Below, in pieces: positions 1-6,083 of a stretch of 8,405 bases of DNA. How positions within the stretch are numbered: position 1 is the stretch's first letter; the number at the start of each line of letters is the position of its first letter. Below the pieces are notes generated by a model. That model searched no databases and was not told where the DNA came from. It saw nothing but the letters and a program-made list of their open reading frames with translations. This stretch comes from Christensenella sp. UBA5327 (GTDB taxonomy: Bacteria; Bacillota; Clostridia; Christensenellales; Aristaeellaceae). The stretch is taken from contig DHQX01000045.1 of the NCBI GenBank assembly GCA_002411105.1, positions 6,806-15,210 of the forward strand, in the 5' to 3' direction. The position numbers were made by a program, and so were the translations under genes.

Positions 1-153
1 GACTATGTGATCCCCGGCAACGACGACGCCATCCGGGCTGTGAAGCTCATCTCCGGCAAGATGGCCGACGCTGTGCTGGAAGGCAAACAGGGTGTGCAGG
101 ATGAAGCAGCTGAAGACGCCGGCGAAGTTTTTGAAGATGGGGCCGAGGCCTGA
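1..153 (+). CDS. rpsB: 30S ribosomal protein S2, C-terminal end (partial)
   Basis: Only the last 50 codons are inside the window; the frame is open from base 1 to a TGA at 151-153. The visible start, DYVIPGNDDAIRAVKLI, is the conserved C-terminal part of S2, where the family reads IPGNDDAIRA followed by a helix. After it comes an acidic, Ala/Glu/Asp-rich tail (VQDEAAEDAGEVFEDGAEA), which is typical of the variable end of S2. S2 is a small-subunit ribosomal protein that helps hold S1 on the 30S particle. It lies 27 bases upstream of tsf, the near-universal rpsB-tsf arrangement, which supports the call. The start and any upstream regulation lie outside the window. Confidence 0.96.
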   Translation, partial: DYVIPGNDDAIRAVKLISGKMADAVLEGKQGVQDEAAEDAGEVFEDGAEA

Positions 154-166
154 TTGGCTTTTGAAT

Positions 167-172
167 AAGGAG
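167..172 (+). promoter_or_regulatory. Ribosome binding site that decides the tsf start
   Basis: AAGGAG ends 8 bases before the ATG at 181 but only 2 bases before an in-frame ATG at 175. Normal spacing favours 181, giving a protein that begins MEITSAMVKELRERT, as EF-Ts proteins normally do. Confidence 0.8.
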
Positions 173-180
173 ATATGATA

Positions 181-834
181 ATGGAAATCACCTCTGCAAT
201 GGTAAAGGAACTGCGCGAGCGCACGCAGGCAGGCATGATGGACTGCAAAAAGGCGCTGGTTGAGACCAAGGGCGATATGGACAAGGCCATTGAGTACCTC
301 AGGGAAAAGGGCCTGGCCGCCAATGCGAAGAAGGCAGGCCGCATCGCGGCTGAGGGCATGGTGGACAGCTATATCCACATGGGCGGCAAGATCGGGGTGC
401 TGATCGAGGTCAACTGCGAGACCGACTTTGTGGCCAAAACCGATACCTTCAAAAACCTCTGCCATGACCTGGCGCTGCAAATCGCCGCCAGCAACCCCCT
501 GTTTGTGTCCAAGGAGGACGTGCCCCAGGAAAACCTGGACAAGGAGCGGGAGATTCTCCGCGCCCAGGCCCTTAACGAAGGCAAGCCCGAGAAGATCGTG
601 GAGCGGATGGTGGAAGGCCGGATTGAGAAATATTACAAGGAAGTGTGCCTGCTGGAGCAGCCCTTTGTGAAGAACCCGGACATCACCGTGCAGGCGCTGG
701 TCAATGAGACCGCACTTGCCAGCGGGGAGAAGATCTCCGTGCGCCGCTTCACCCGCTATGAGCGGGGCGAGGGCATCGACAAGAAGGCCTGTGACCTGGC
801 CAGTGAGATCGAGGCCATGACGCAGCAGTCCTGA
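181..834 (+). CDS. tsf: Translation elongation factor Ts (EF-Ts)
   Basis: EF-Ts is the cytoplasmic nucleotide exchange factor that removes GDP from EF-Tu. The product is 217 residues. The N-terminal UBA-like domain with the first family signature is at about residues 11-26 (LRERTQAGMMDCKKAL), and the second signature, with the TDFV motif that contacts EF-Tu, is at about 80-86 (ETDFVAK). The C-terminal half contains the conserved YYKEVCLLEQPFV segment at about 151-163. The length matches the short form common outside Proteobacteria; the E. coli protein is longer, about 283 residues, because of extra C-terminal structure. I chose ATG 181 over ATG 175 from RBS spacing. It lies just after rpsB and is probably cotranscribed with it. 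No sign of damage; I see no credible alternative identity. Confidence 0.97.
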   Translation: MEITSAMVKELRERTQAGMMDCKKALVETKGDMDKAIEYLREKGLAANAKKAGRIAAEGMVDSYIHMGGKIGVLIEVNCETDFVAKTDTFKNLCHDLALQIAASNPLFVSKEDVPQENLDKEREILRAQALNEGKPEKIVERMVEGRIEKYYKEVCLLEQPFVKNPDITVQALVNETALASGEKISVRRFTRYERGEGIDKKACDLASEIEAMTQQS

Positions 835-862
835 TCAGGCCGCTCAGTCATTTCAAAGTGAA

Positions 863-897
863 TCAGATATGGCGGCGCACTGCGCCGCCATATCTGA
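863..897 (+). repeat. Perfect 17-bp inverted repeat between tsf and pyrH
   Basis: Bases 863-879 and 881-897 are exact reverse complements around a single C at 880, with arms containing CAGATATGGCGGCGCA. In RNA this would make a very stable hairpin with a small loop. No T tract follows (next bases AATATTGGGAGGGG), so it is not a standard Rho-independent terminator. The base of the stem is 5 bases ahead of the pyrH RBS, so it could act in attenuation, mRNA processing or stability, or be one copy of a dispersed palindromic repeat. The structure is seen; the role is inference. Confidence 0.85.
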
Positions 898-902
898 ATA
901 TT

Positions 903-910
903 GGGAGGGG
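903..910 (+). promoter_or_regulatory. pyrH ribosome binding site
   Basis: GGGAGGGG lies 3 bases before the ATG at 914. A frame-compatible ATG at 869 falls inside the inverted repeat, has no RBS and would add residues not seen in UMP kinases, so 914 is preferred. Confidence 0.75.
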
Positions 911-913
911 TTT

Positions 914-1621
914 ATGTCCTATCACCGCATCATGCTGAAGCTCTCCGGCGAGGCGCTGGGCGAAAACGGCTGGCTGTTTGATCATGGGAAGATCATGGCG
1001 GTGGCCAGGGTCATCAGGGATGTGGCATCTGCTGGCACCCAGGTGGGCATTGTGATTGGCGGCGGCAATCTCTGGCGCGGCCGCACCGGCGCTGCCCAGG
1101 GGATGGACGCTGTGCGGGCAGACCAGATGGGGATGCTGGGCACGGTGATGAACTGCATCGTGATGCAGGATGCCTTGATCAGGGCAGGCCAGGCGGCGGA
1201 GGTGTTTTCGGCGCTGCCGGTTGCAGGCGTGTGCCAGGGCTACCGGCGGGACGCGGCGGATGAGGCGCTGAATGCAAAAGGCGTAGCGCTGTTTGGCGGT
1301 GGCCTGGGCAACCCCTTTTTCACCACGGATACCGCTGTGGTGCTGCGGGCTGTGGAGCTCAAAGCGGATGCGCTGCTGCTGGCCAAGAACGTGGACGGCG
1401 TGTATACCGCTGACCCAAACAAGGACCCTTCTGCCACCAAAATCACAGACATCACCTACCAGGAGGCCATTGGCCGGGGGCTCCAGGTGATGGACCTGGC
1501 GGCCTTCAAGCTGTGCGCTGACCAGGGCTTGCCCAGCGTGCGGGTGTTTGGCCTGGACAAGCCGGAAAATATCAAGCGCGTGCTATCGGGCGAGGCCCTG
1601 GGCACGCTGCTGCACCCGTGA
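914..1621 (+). CDS. pyrH: Uridylate kinase (UMP kinase)
   Basis: PyrH phosphorylates UMP to UDP with ATP, the step feeding all pyrimidine nucleotides; bacterial PyrH is a cytoplasmic hexamer of the amino-acid-kinase fold, normally regulated by GTP and UTP. The 235-residue length is normal for the family. Visible motifs in order: the N-terminal phosphate-binding strand RIMLKLSGEALG (5-16), the glycine loop GGGNLWRG (49-56), the region RADQMGMLGTVMN (68-80), the UMP/phosphate region GNPFFTTDTAV (132-142), the nucleotide-binding stretch LLAKNVDGVYTADP (155-168), and the late motif MDLAAFKLC (193-201). It follows tsf, as in the classic rpsB-tsf-pyrH-frr order, but the next gene is not frr. The next gene begins 13 bases after the pyrH stop, so the two are probably cotranscribed. 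The strong hairpin just before its RBS is a possible control point. Confidence 0.97.
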   Translation: MSYHRIMLKLSGEALGENGWLFDHGKIMAVARVIRDVASAGTQVGIVIGGGNLWRGRTGAAQGMDAVRADQMGMLGTVMNCIVMQDALIRAGQAAEVFSALPVAGVCQGYRRDAADEALNAKGVALFGGGLGNPFFTTDTAVVLRAVELKADALLLAKNVDGVYTADPNKDPSATKITDITYQEAIGRGLQVMDLAAFKLCADQGLPSVRVFGLDKPENIKRVLSGEALGTLLHP

Positions 1622-1634
1622 GAAGGATCAAGCG

Positions 1635-2159
1635 ATGAAACGGCTCAGGCGGCTGGTCTGGTTTATTGCGGGCAGGCTCACCCTCATCACGGTGGTGCTG
1701 GGGTTGGCCACGATCGCCTTTTACTTTGCGATGAATGCCGCGAACATCTTTGTGGTGCTCAAGGATGGTCTGGCCCAGCGCGCCATGACGGTGATGATGA
1801 AGTCCGACAAGGATGAGCTGAACAAGTATTTCGCTGTCAATTATCTGGCGAGAGACCCGGTTTTGGCGGTGATTGACAATGGCACCAACCCCTATGACCG
1901 CTACCAGATCACCGGCATTGACCACCGGCTCCGGATGGAGTGGATGTGGTCCTGGCCCTGGGAGGACACGGCGCGCACCACCATCACCGAGGAGATACCC
2001 GGCATTGACGGGCGTATCCTGGCCTCCTGGCGGGGGGTGACGCCGCCAGAGCAGCTCAACCCGCCCACCTGGCAGGCCGGGCGCTATGATGTGGTGCTGG
2101 TGCGGGAAAGCGGCCAGTGGCATATCCGCAGCCTCACCTATGTGGGGGCATACCCGTAA
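1635..2159 (+). CDS. Small membrane-anchored protein of unknown function
   Basis: I do not recognise this 174-residue protein. ATG 1635 is preceded by AAGGAT (1623-1628) at normal spacing. The N-terminus is basic (MKRLRR) and is followed by one hydrophobic segment at about residues 15-36, consistent with a signal anchor or uncleaved signal peptide. By the positive-inside rule the rest would lie outside the membrane. The soluble part has a helical, charged stretch (about 56-72), a striking Trp-rich patch MEWMWSWPWED (101-111), and an ending VVLVRESGQWHIRSLTYVG (153-171). That strand-rich ending resembles the last strands of NTF2/SnoaL-like folds, but this is a weak impression only. It sits 13 bases after pyrH and its stop is one base before the likely dusB start, so it appears to be part of the same operon. 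Base composition matches its neighbours, so it looks native. Confidence 0.8.
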   Translation: MKRLRRLVWFIAGRLTLITVVLGLATIAFYFAMNAANIFVVLKDGLAQRAMTVMMKSDKDELNKYFAVNYLARDPVLAVIDNGTNPYDRYQITGIDHRLRMEWMWSWPWEDTARTTITEEIPGIDGRILASWRGVTPPEQLNPPTWQAGRYDVVLVRESGQWHIRSLTYVGAYP

Positions 2160-2160
2160 A

Positions 2161-3141
2161 TTGAGCAGCGCGAGAGAACCCATCCTCATCCTGGCGCCCA
2201 TGGCGGGCATCACCGACTGGCCCTTCCGCTTGCTATGCAAGCGCCAGGGGGCGGATGAGCTGGTCACTGAGATGATCAGTGCCATGGGGCTGATCCAGGC
2301 GCCACGGAGCAGCCGCACCTATCAGCAATTGCTTGAAACTCAGCCTGAGGAGACGCCCATTTATGCCCAGGTGTTTGGGCATGAGCCAGGGTATCTGGCG
2401 GATGCGGCCAGCAGGCTTTCCGACATGGATGCATTTTCAGGCATTGACCTGAACGCGGGCTGCCCCGCGCCCAAGGTGACCGGCTCCGGCTCCGGCAGCA
2501 GCCTGATGAAGGACATCAGGCTGTCTGAAACCATCCTGCGCGCCCTGCGCCGGGCGACCTCCAAGCGCCTGTCGGTGAAGTTCCGCCTGGGTTGGGATGA
2601 TGACAGCCGAAACGCCCTGGACTATGCCCGGATGTGTGAGGCGGCAGGGGCGGAGCAGATCTGCGTCCATGCCCGCACCCGGATGCAGCAGTATGCCGGC
2701 AAGGCGGACTGGGGGGCGGTGGGGGAGATCAAGCAGGCAGTCAATATCCCCGTGATTCTAAATGGTGATATCTTCACTCCCCAGGATGCAAAGAATGCGC
2801 TTCTTAAGACCGGGGCAGACGGCCTGGCCATGGGCCGGGGCGCGCTGGGCAACCCCTGGCTGTTTGGCCGCATCAAGCGGGTGCTGGCAGGGGAGGAGGA
2901 CAGCCCGCCCACAGCCCGGGAGATCATCGACACTGCCCTCACCCATCTGGCGCTGATGGCCCGCTTCAAGGGGGAGGAACGGGCGGTAATCGAAATGCGC
3001 AAGCACTTAAGCTGGTATCTCAGGGGCAGCCGGGGCGCTGCCCAGGCCCGCACCCGCATCAATACTGCGGGGAGCATGGAGGAACTGGCGGATATTTTGA
3101 AAGGGCAGCTTTTGGTCCACGAAAACGAAGGGATTCGTTGA
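2161..3141 (+). CDS. dusB: tRNA-dihydrouridine synthase (DusB-like)
   Basis: Dus enzymes are FMN-dependent and reduce specific uridines of tRNA to dihydrouridine using NADPH. From TTG 2161 the product is 326 residues, normal for bacterial DusB. The N-terminal TIM barrel starts ILAPMAGITDWPFR (10-23). The FMN/substrate motifs follow: the catalytic Cys101 in DLNAGCPAPKV (97-106), Lys140 in VKFRLGW, His170 in CVHARTRMQQYAG, NGD (201-203) and GRGALGNPW (225-233). The C-terminal helical tRNA-binding part (about 245-326) includes MRKHLSWYLRG. The glycine-rich stretch after the Cys reads GSGSGSSLM, where many homologues have a Lys/Ala version. The start is uncertain: TTG 2161 puts 10 residues before LAPMAG, as is usual, but its RBS is poor (GTGGGGG, about 12 bases away). 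In-frame ATGs at 2140 (overlapping the upstream gene) and 2200 (too late) are less likely. Translational coupling to the upstream gene would explain the weak RBS. Confidence 0.93.
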   Translation: MSSAREPILILAPMAGITDWPFRLLCKRQGADELVTEMISAMGLIQAPRSSRTYQQLLETQPEETPIYAQVFGHEPGYLADAASRLSDMDAFSGIDLNAGCPAPKVTGSGSGSSLMKDIRLSETILRALRRATSKRLSVKFRLGWDDDSRNALDYARMCEAAGAEQICVHARTRMQQYAGKADWGAVGEIKQAVNIPVILNGDIFTPQDAKNALLKTGADGLAMGRGALGNPWLFGRIKRVLAGEEDSPPTAREIIDTALTHLALMARFKGEERAVIEMRKHLSWYLRGSRGAAQARTRINTAGSMEELADILKGQLLVHENEGIR

Positions 3142-3166
3142 CAAGGCATCCCCGCAATCTTACAAT
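3138..3166 (+). promoter_or_regulatory. Near-consensus sigma-70/sigma-A promoter for the purine unit
   Basis: TTGACA (3138-3143, full -35 consensus) and TACAAT (3161-3166, five of six -10 matches) are separated by exactly 17 bases. The -35 box overlaps the dusB stop codon (3139-3141). Transcription would begin near 3173, about 40 bases ahead of the phosphoribosyltransferase start, so this gene and guaA probably form their own unit. Confidence 0.8.
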
Positions 3167-3181
3167 CAATCAGTAAAAAAC

Positions 3182-3195
3182 CCTGATGCATCAGG
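3182..3195. promoter_or_regulatory. Perfect 14-bp palindrome in the leader
   Basis: CCTGATGCATCAGG is an exact palindrome located about 10 bases after the predicted transcription start and 10 bases before the RBS. The position suits a repressor operator or a small RNA hairpin. It is not a terminator (no T tract). The symmetry is seen; the role is inference. Confidence 0.45.
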
Positions 3196-3205
3196 AAGCC
3201 AACAC

Positions 3206-3211
3206 AGGAGG
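3206..3211 (+). promoter_or_regulatory. RBS deciding the phosphoribosyltransferase start
   Basis: A perfect AGGAGG lies 4 bases ahead of ATG 3216. An in-frame ATG at 3186 lies inside the palindrome and has no RBS, so the shorter 183-residue product is preferred. Confidence 0.8.
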
Positions 3212-3215
3212 AAAA

Positions 3216-3767
3216 ATGACCTACAAGATTCAGGTTGCCGGCCTCACCCGCCACCTGCCGCTTTGCCCCGTGAATGAGGAGATGTACATCGCCGCTTTTG
3301 TGATCTTTGGCGATGTGGAGCTCACCATCGCCTGCGCCAAAGGGCTGCTTGAAATCGCCCCGGAGCACGATGTGCTGATCACCGCCGAGTCAAAGGGCAT
3401 CCCCCTGGTCTATGAGATGGCCAGGCAAAACCGGGAAAACCGCTACCTCATCGCTCGCAAGGCACCCAAGCTTTACATGAAGAATGTATTCTCCACCGAG
3501 GTCACCTCCATCACCACCGTCAACCGCCAGATGCTTTTCATCGACCAGAACGATGCGGATTATATGCGGGGCAAGAAGGTGCTGATCGTGGATGATGTGA
3601 TCTCCACCGGCGAATCATTAAAGGCCGTGGAGAAGCTGGTGAACGAGGCCGGCGGCACCGTGGTGGGCAAGATGGCCATCCTGGCCGAGGGTGCCGCCAA
3701 GGACCGCAAGGATATCCTGTTTTTGCAGACGCTGCCGCTGTTTAACCCGGACGGAAGCGAGAAATAA
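3216..3767 (+). CDS. Phosphoribosyltransferase, adenine-type (Apt-like)
   Basis: This is a type I phosphoribosyltransferase of 183 residues, which would join a purine base to PRPP to give the nucleotide monophosphate in the cytoplasm. The diagnostic PRPP-binding loop is intact: VLIVDDVISTGESL (122-135), hydrophobic strand, two acidic residues, then T-G. Upstream, the segment DVLITAESKGIPLVYEMAR (52-70) corresponds to the strand and helix of adenine phosphoribosyltransferases, where the motif is usually ExxGxP or similar. The basic stretch YLIARKAPKLYM (77-88) fits the flexible loop region. Substrate is inferred: adenine is most likely, but xanthine or another base is possible, so I give no symbol. 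It has its own strong promoter and lies 21 bases upstream of guaA, making a purine salvage/GMP pair. Confidence 0.88.
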   Translation: MTYKIQVAGLTRHLPLCPVNEEMYIAAFVIFGDVELTIACAKGLLEIAPEHDVLITAESKGIPLVYEMARQNRENRYLIARKAPKLYMKNVFSTEVTSITTVNRQMLFIDQNDADYMRGKKVLIVDDVISTGESLKAVEKLVNEAGGTVVGKMAILAEGAAKDRKDILFLQTLPLFNPDGSEK

Positions 3768-3780
3768 TATTTAGCATGCA

Positions 3781-3786
3781 GAGAGG
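3781..3786 (+). promoter_or_regulatory. guaA ribosome binding site with two possible starts
   Basis: GAGAGG is only 2 bases from ATG 3789 but 8 bases from an in-frame GTG at 3795. Spacing favours GTG; codon type favours ATG. The choice changes only the first two residues. Confidence 0.55.
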
Positions 3787-3788
3787 AA

Positions 3789-5330
3789 ATGCACGTGGAC
3801 AAACCCATTGTAATTCTTGACTTTGGCAGCCAATACACCCAGTTGATCGCCCGGCGCGTGCGCCAGGCCCAGGTGTTCTCCCAGGTGCTGCCCTATTATG
3901 CGGATATCCAGCGGATACGGGAGCTGAAGCCTGCCGGCATCATCCTCTCCGGCGGCCCCGCCTCCCTGAACGAGGCAGACGCGCCCCGCTGCGATCCGGA
4001 GGTGTTCAGCCTGGGTGTGCCGGTGCTTGGCATCTGCTACGGGATGCAGTTGATGGCGCAGCACTTTGGCGGCGCCATCGCGCCAGCCTCCAGAAAGGAA
4101 TATGGACAGCGCCCGGTGCAGCTCAATACGGATGCCGCTCTGTTTTTGGGCCTGGACGCCCAGTGTGACTGCTGGAACAGCCACGGCATCCAGGTGACCG
4201 CCCTGCCGCCCGGCTTCACAGCCACCGCCGCCACGGACAGCTGCCCCATCGCTGCCATGGAGAATGCGCAGAAAAACCTCTATGGCGTGCAGTTTCACCC
4301 CGAAGTGAGCCATACCCAGCAGGGCATGGCCATCATCACCCGCTTTGTGCGGGATATCTGCGGCTGCCCCGGCAGCTGGCATATGGACAACTATGCCGCC
4401 CAGGCGGTGAGTGATATCAGGCGCGAAGTCGGTGAGGGGCGGGTGCTGCTGGGCCTGTCCGGCGGCGTGGATTCCGCCGTGGTGGCCGCCCTTATTCATC
4501 AGGCGATAGGCTCCCGCCTCCACTGTGTGTTTGTGGACCACGGATTTATGCGCAAGGGAGAGCCAGAGATGGTGCGGGAGGTGTTCACCCGGCATTTTCC
4601 TGTATCCCTCACAGCGGTTGATGCCTCCGCCAGCTTTTATGGGAAGCTTCAGGGCGTGACCGACCCGGAGCACAAGCGCAAAATCATCGGTCATGAATTT
4701 GTGGCGGTATTTAAGGAAGAAGCCACCAAGCTGGGCAAGCTGGATCATTTTGCCCAGGGCACCATCTACCCGGACGTGATTGAATCCGGCGCCGCGCCTG
4801 GCTCCACCGTCATCAAATCCCACCATAACGTGGGAGGTCTGCCCAAGGAACTGGGTTTCACCAGCCTGATCGAGCCCCTGCGCTCCCTGTTCAAGGATGA
4901 GGTGCGTGCCCTGGGCCGGGTGTTGGGCCTGCCCAATGAGATGGTCAACCGCCAGCCCTTCCCGGGCCCCGGCCTTGCCATCCGCACCCTGGGCGAACTG
5001 ACGCCCGGCAAGGTGCACATCACCCGGGAAAGCGACGCCATCCTGCGGGAGGAGTTTGACAAATCCGGCTTTGCCGCGCAGGTCAGCCAGTTTTTCACCG
5101 TCAACACCAACATCCGCTCGGTGGGCGTGATGGGGGACGGCCGCAGCTATGACACCGCCATCGCCATCCGCGCCGTCACCACCGACGATTTCATGACCGC
5201 CGACTGGGCCCGCATCCCCTACGACCTCCTGGCCCACATCTCCCGCCGCATCACCAACGAAGTTCCCGGCGTCAACCGCGTGCTGGTGGATGTGACGAGC
5301 AAGCCGCCGGCGAGTATTGAGTGGGAATGA
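3789..5330 (+). CDS. guaA: GMP synthase (glutamine-hydrolysing)
   Basis: GuaA makes GMP from XMP, ATP and glutamine, the last step of GMP synthesis. The 513-residue length is normal and all domains are present. The class I glutamine amidotransferase domain covers about 1-190: it starts IVILDFGSQYTQLIARRV, has nucleophile Cys83 in GICYGMQ, and completes the triad with His170 and Glu172 in FHPEV. The ATP-pyrophosphatase domain follows, with the P-loop SGGVDS at 224-229 and further conserved stretches FVDHGFMRKGE (248-258), GTIYPDVIESG (324-334) and KSHHNVGGLP (343-352). The C-terminal dimerisation domain contains RQPFPGPGLAIR (388-399) and ends KPPASIEWE, the usual GuaA terminus. No key residue is missing. 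The start may instead be GTG 3795 (511 residues). It is cotranscribed with the upstream phosphoribosyltransferase and ends before a Rho-independent terminator. The guaA 3' end is a known integration site for genomic islands, relevant to the DNA that follows. Confidence 0.98.
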   Translation: MHVDKPIVILDFGSQYTQLIARRVRQAQVFSQVLPYYADIQRIRELKPAGIILSGGPASLNEADAPRCDPEVFSLGVPVLGICYGMQLMAQHFGGAIAPASRKEYGQRPVQLNTDAALFLGLDAQCDCWNSHGIQVTALPPGFTATAATDSCPIAAMENAQKNLYGVQFHPEVSHTQQGMAIITRFVRDICGCPGSWHMDNYAAQAVSDIRREVGEGRVLLGLSGGVDSAVVAALIHQAIGSRLHCVFVDHGFMRKGEPEMVREVFTRHFPVSLTAVDASASFYGKLQGVTDPEHKRKIIGHEFVAVFKEEATKLGKLDHFAQGTIYPDVIESGAAPGSTVIKSHHNVGGLPKELGFTSLIEPLRSLFKDEVRALGRVLGLPNEMVNRQPFPGPGLAIRTLGELTPGKVHITRESDAILREEFDKSGFAAQVSQFFTVNTNIRSVGVMGDGRSYDTAIAIRAVTTDDFMTADWARIPYDLLAHISRRITNEVPGVNRVLVDVTSKPPASIEWE

Positions 5331-5372
5331 CAGCAACGCCCCGATTTTCGTTGATATATCTACAGAAATGAG

Positions 5373-5406
5373 ACAGGGTGGCCAATTAATGGCCACCTGT
5401 TTTATT
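5373..5406 (+). terminator. Rho-independent terminator after guaA
   Basis: Arms 5373-5384 and 5390-5400 pair with one bulged G. The core GTGGCCA (5378-5384) pairs with TGGCCAC (5390-5396) and the stem extends through CAG/CTG, with an ATTAA loop. A T-rich run TTTTATT (5400-5406) follows. It lies 43 bases after the guaA stop and closes the purine unit. Base composition changes right after it. Confidence 0.88.
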
Positions 5407-5596
5407 GCGATTGAGTGAAGATTGATCGCGCGAATTATTCTATACAGAAAAATCTAATACCCCAAAAAATTTATGAATAGGATAATTTGTGGAATAAAGA
5501 TGATAAAACTGCACAGTTGGACACCAGCAATCGCGTGATAAGAGTGAATGGACAAGGACCAAGCAAACCAATAGTGAAACGGTTGCTTCAAGATCT
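5407..5596. other. AT-rich spacer without recognisable gene
   Basis: About 190 bases, clearly more AT-rich than the sequence to the left. I see no convincing reading frame, tRNA or other RNA gene. A possible frame on the - strand here (78 codons, 5440-5676) has no RBS or recognisable motif. The spacer begins with an 8-base copy (5410-5417) of a sequence from the last codons of guaA. Confidence 0.6.
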
Positions 5597-6060
5597 GTGA
5601 TGAGCATTTCGACGAACCTAAAGAATCTGCGTGATGTGGAAATATTTTCTCGGACCTCCCTGCGTCTATGGGCCACGCCTGCTTCCGGAGTATGTGGTGA
5701 AGTGGTTCATGCCGGCCTCACCTCGCTTTTGGCAAGCGGTGTGCTGTTCCTCTACTGGTTTACGCTGGTGCCAGTGGTGCTGATGTTTGCCTTGCTTGGT
5801 AAACCCAACATGGAGTTGTTGCTGTACTTCGTCCACATGTTGAAACTGGCAACAGCGGTGATGGGCGAGTATATGCCCGGCTTTCGCACGCCGGAGTTTT
5901 ACTACGCGACCATGACCGGCATCGCTGCCGGGCACCCTGGCACCCTGGCAATGAGGCTCAGGGCGTATTGCAAACCTTGGGCGGTTATCTGCTACTGGAT
6001 TGCATTATAATTGTCTTTTGCTCCTTGCTGTGCAGTGCACAGACCTGCGATTCGGCGTTG
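5597..6060 (+). pseudogene. Frameshifted multi-pass membrane protein remnant, possibly ABC permease
   Basis: The first open stretch (5597-6010) encodes hydrophobic segments around LTSLLASGVLFLYWFTLV and VVLMFALLG, then an amphipathic stretch with EYMPGFRTPEFYYATMTGI. At 5931-5946 the 8-mer GGCACCCT is tandemly duplicated. Removing one copy joins GIAAGHPG directly to NEAQGVLQTLGGYLLLDC and a further membrane segment (IIIVFCSLL) now in another frame, up to about 6060. The restored C-terminus, a GGYLLLD turn and a hydrophobic helix, resembles ABC-2 type permeases. The ABC ATPase remnant immediately downstream supports this, but the family call is an inference. The N-terminal part (before about 5660) is unlike a normal permease start and may come from elsewhere. 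GC content is closer to the housekeeping region than to the AT-rich gene downstream. It is almost certainly non-functional. Confidence 0.55.
5931..5946 (+). repeat. 8-bp tandem duplication causing a frameshift
   Basis: GGCACCCT occurs twice in a row, followed by a partial GGCA. Eight extra bases shift the frame; deleting one copy restores a continuous hydrophobic reading frame across the site. This looks like replication slippage in a gene no longer under selection. Confidence 0.8.
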
Positions 6061-6083
6061 GAAAGGATTAAGCATGATCAAAG

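Noticed and set aside
863..897. The tsf-pyrH hairpin as a Rho-independent terminator
   Set aside because: No run of T follows the stem; the next bases lead straight into the pyrH ribosome binding site.
1572..2318. 248-codon open frame on the - strand across the unknown gene and dusB
   Set aside because: Low-complexity His/Gly/Arg-rich translation, crosses three clear + strand genes, no recognisable motif.
3771..5396. 541-codon open frame on the - strand opposite guaA
   Set aside because: It mirrors guaA almost end to end; long antisense frames are expected opposite GC-rich coding sequence with strong third-position bias. No motif is visible, and guaA has every family residue.
5440..5676. 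78-codon - strand frame with a hydrophobic middle
   Set aside because: No RBS and no recognisable family; it overlaps the start of the decayed region and is short enough to be chance in AT-rich DNA.
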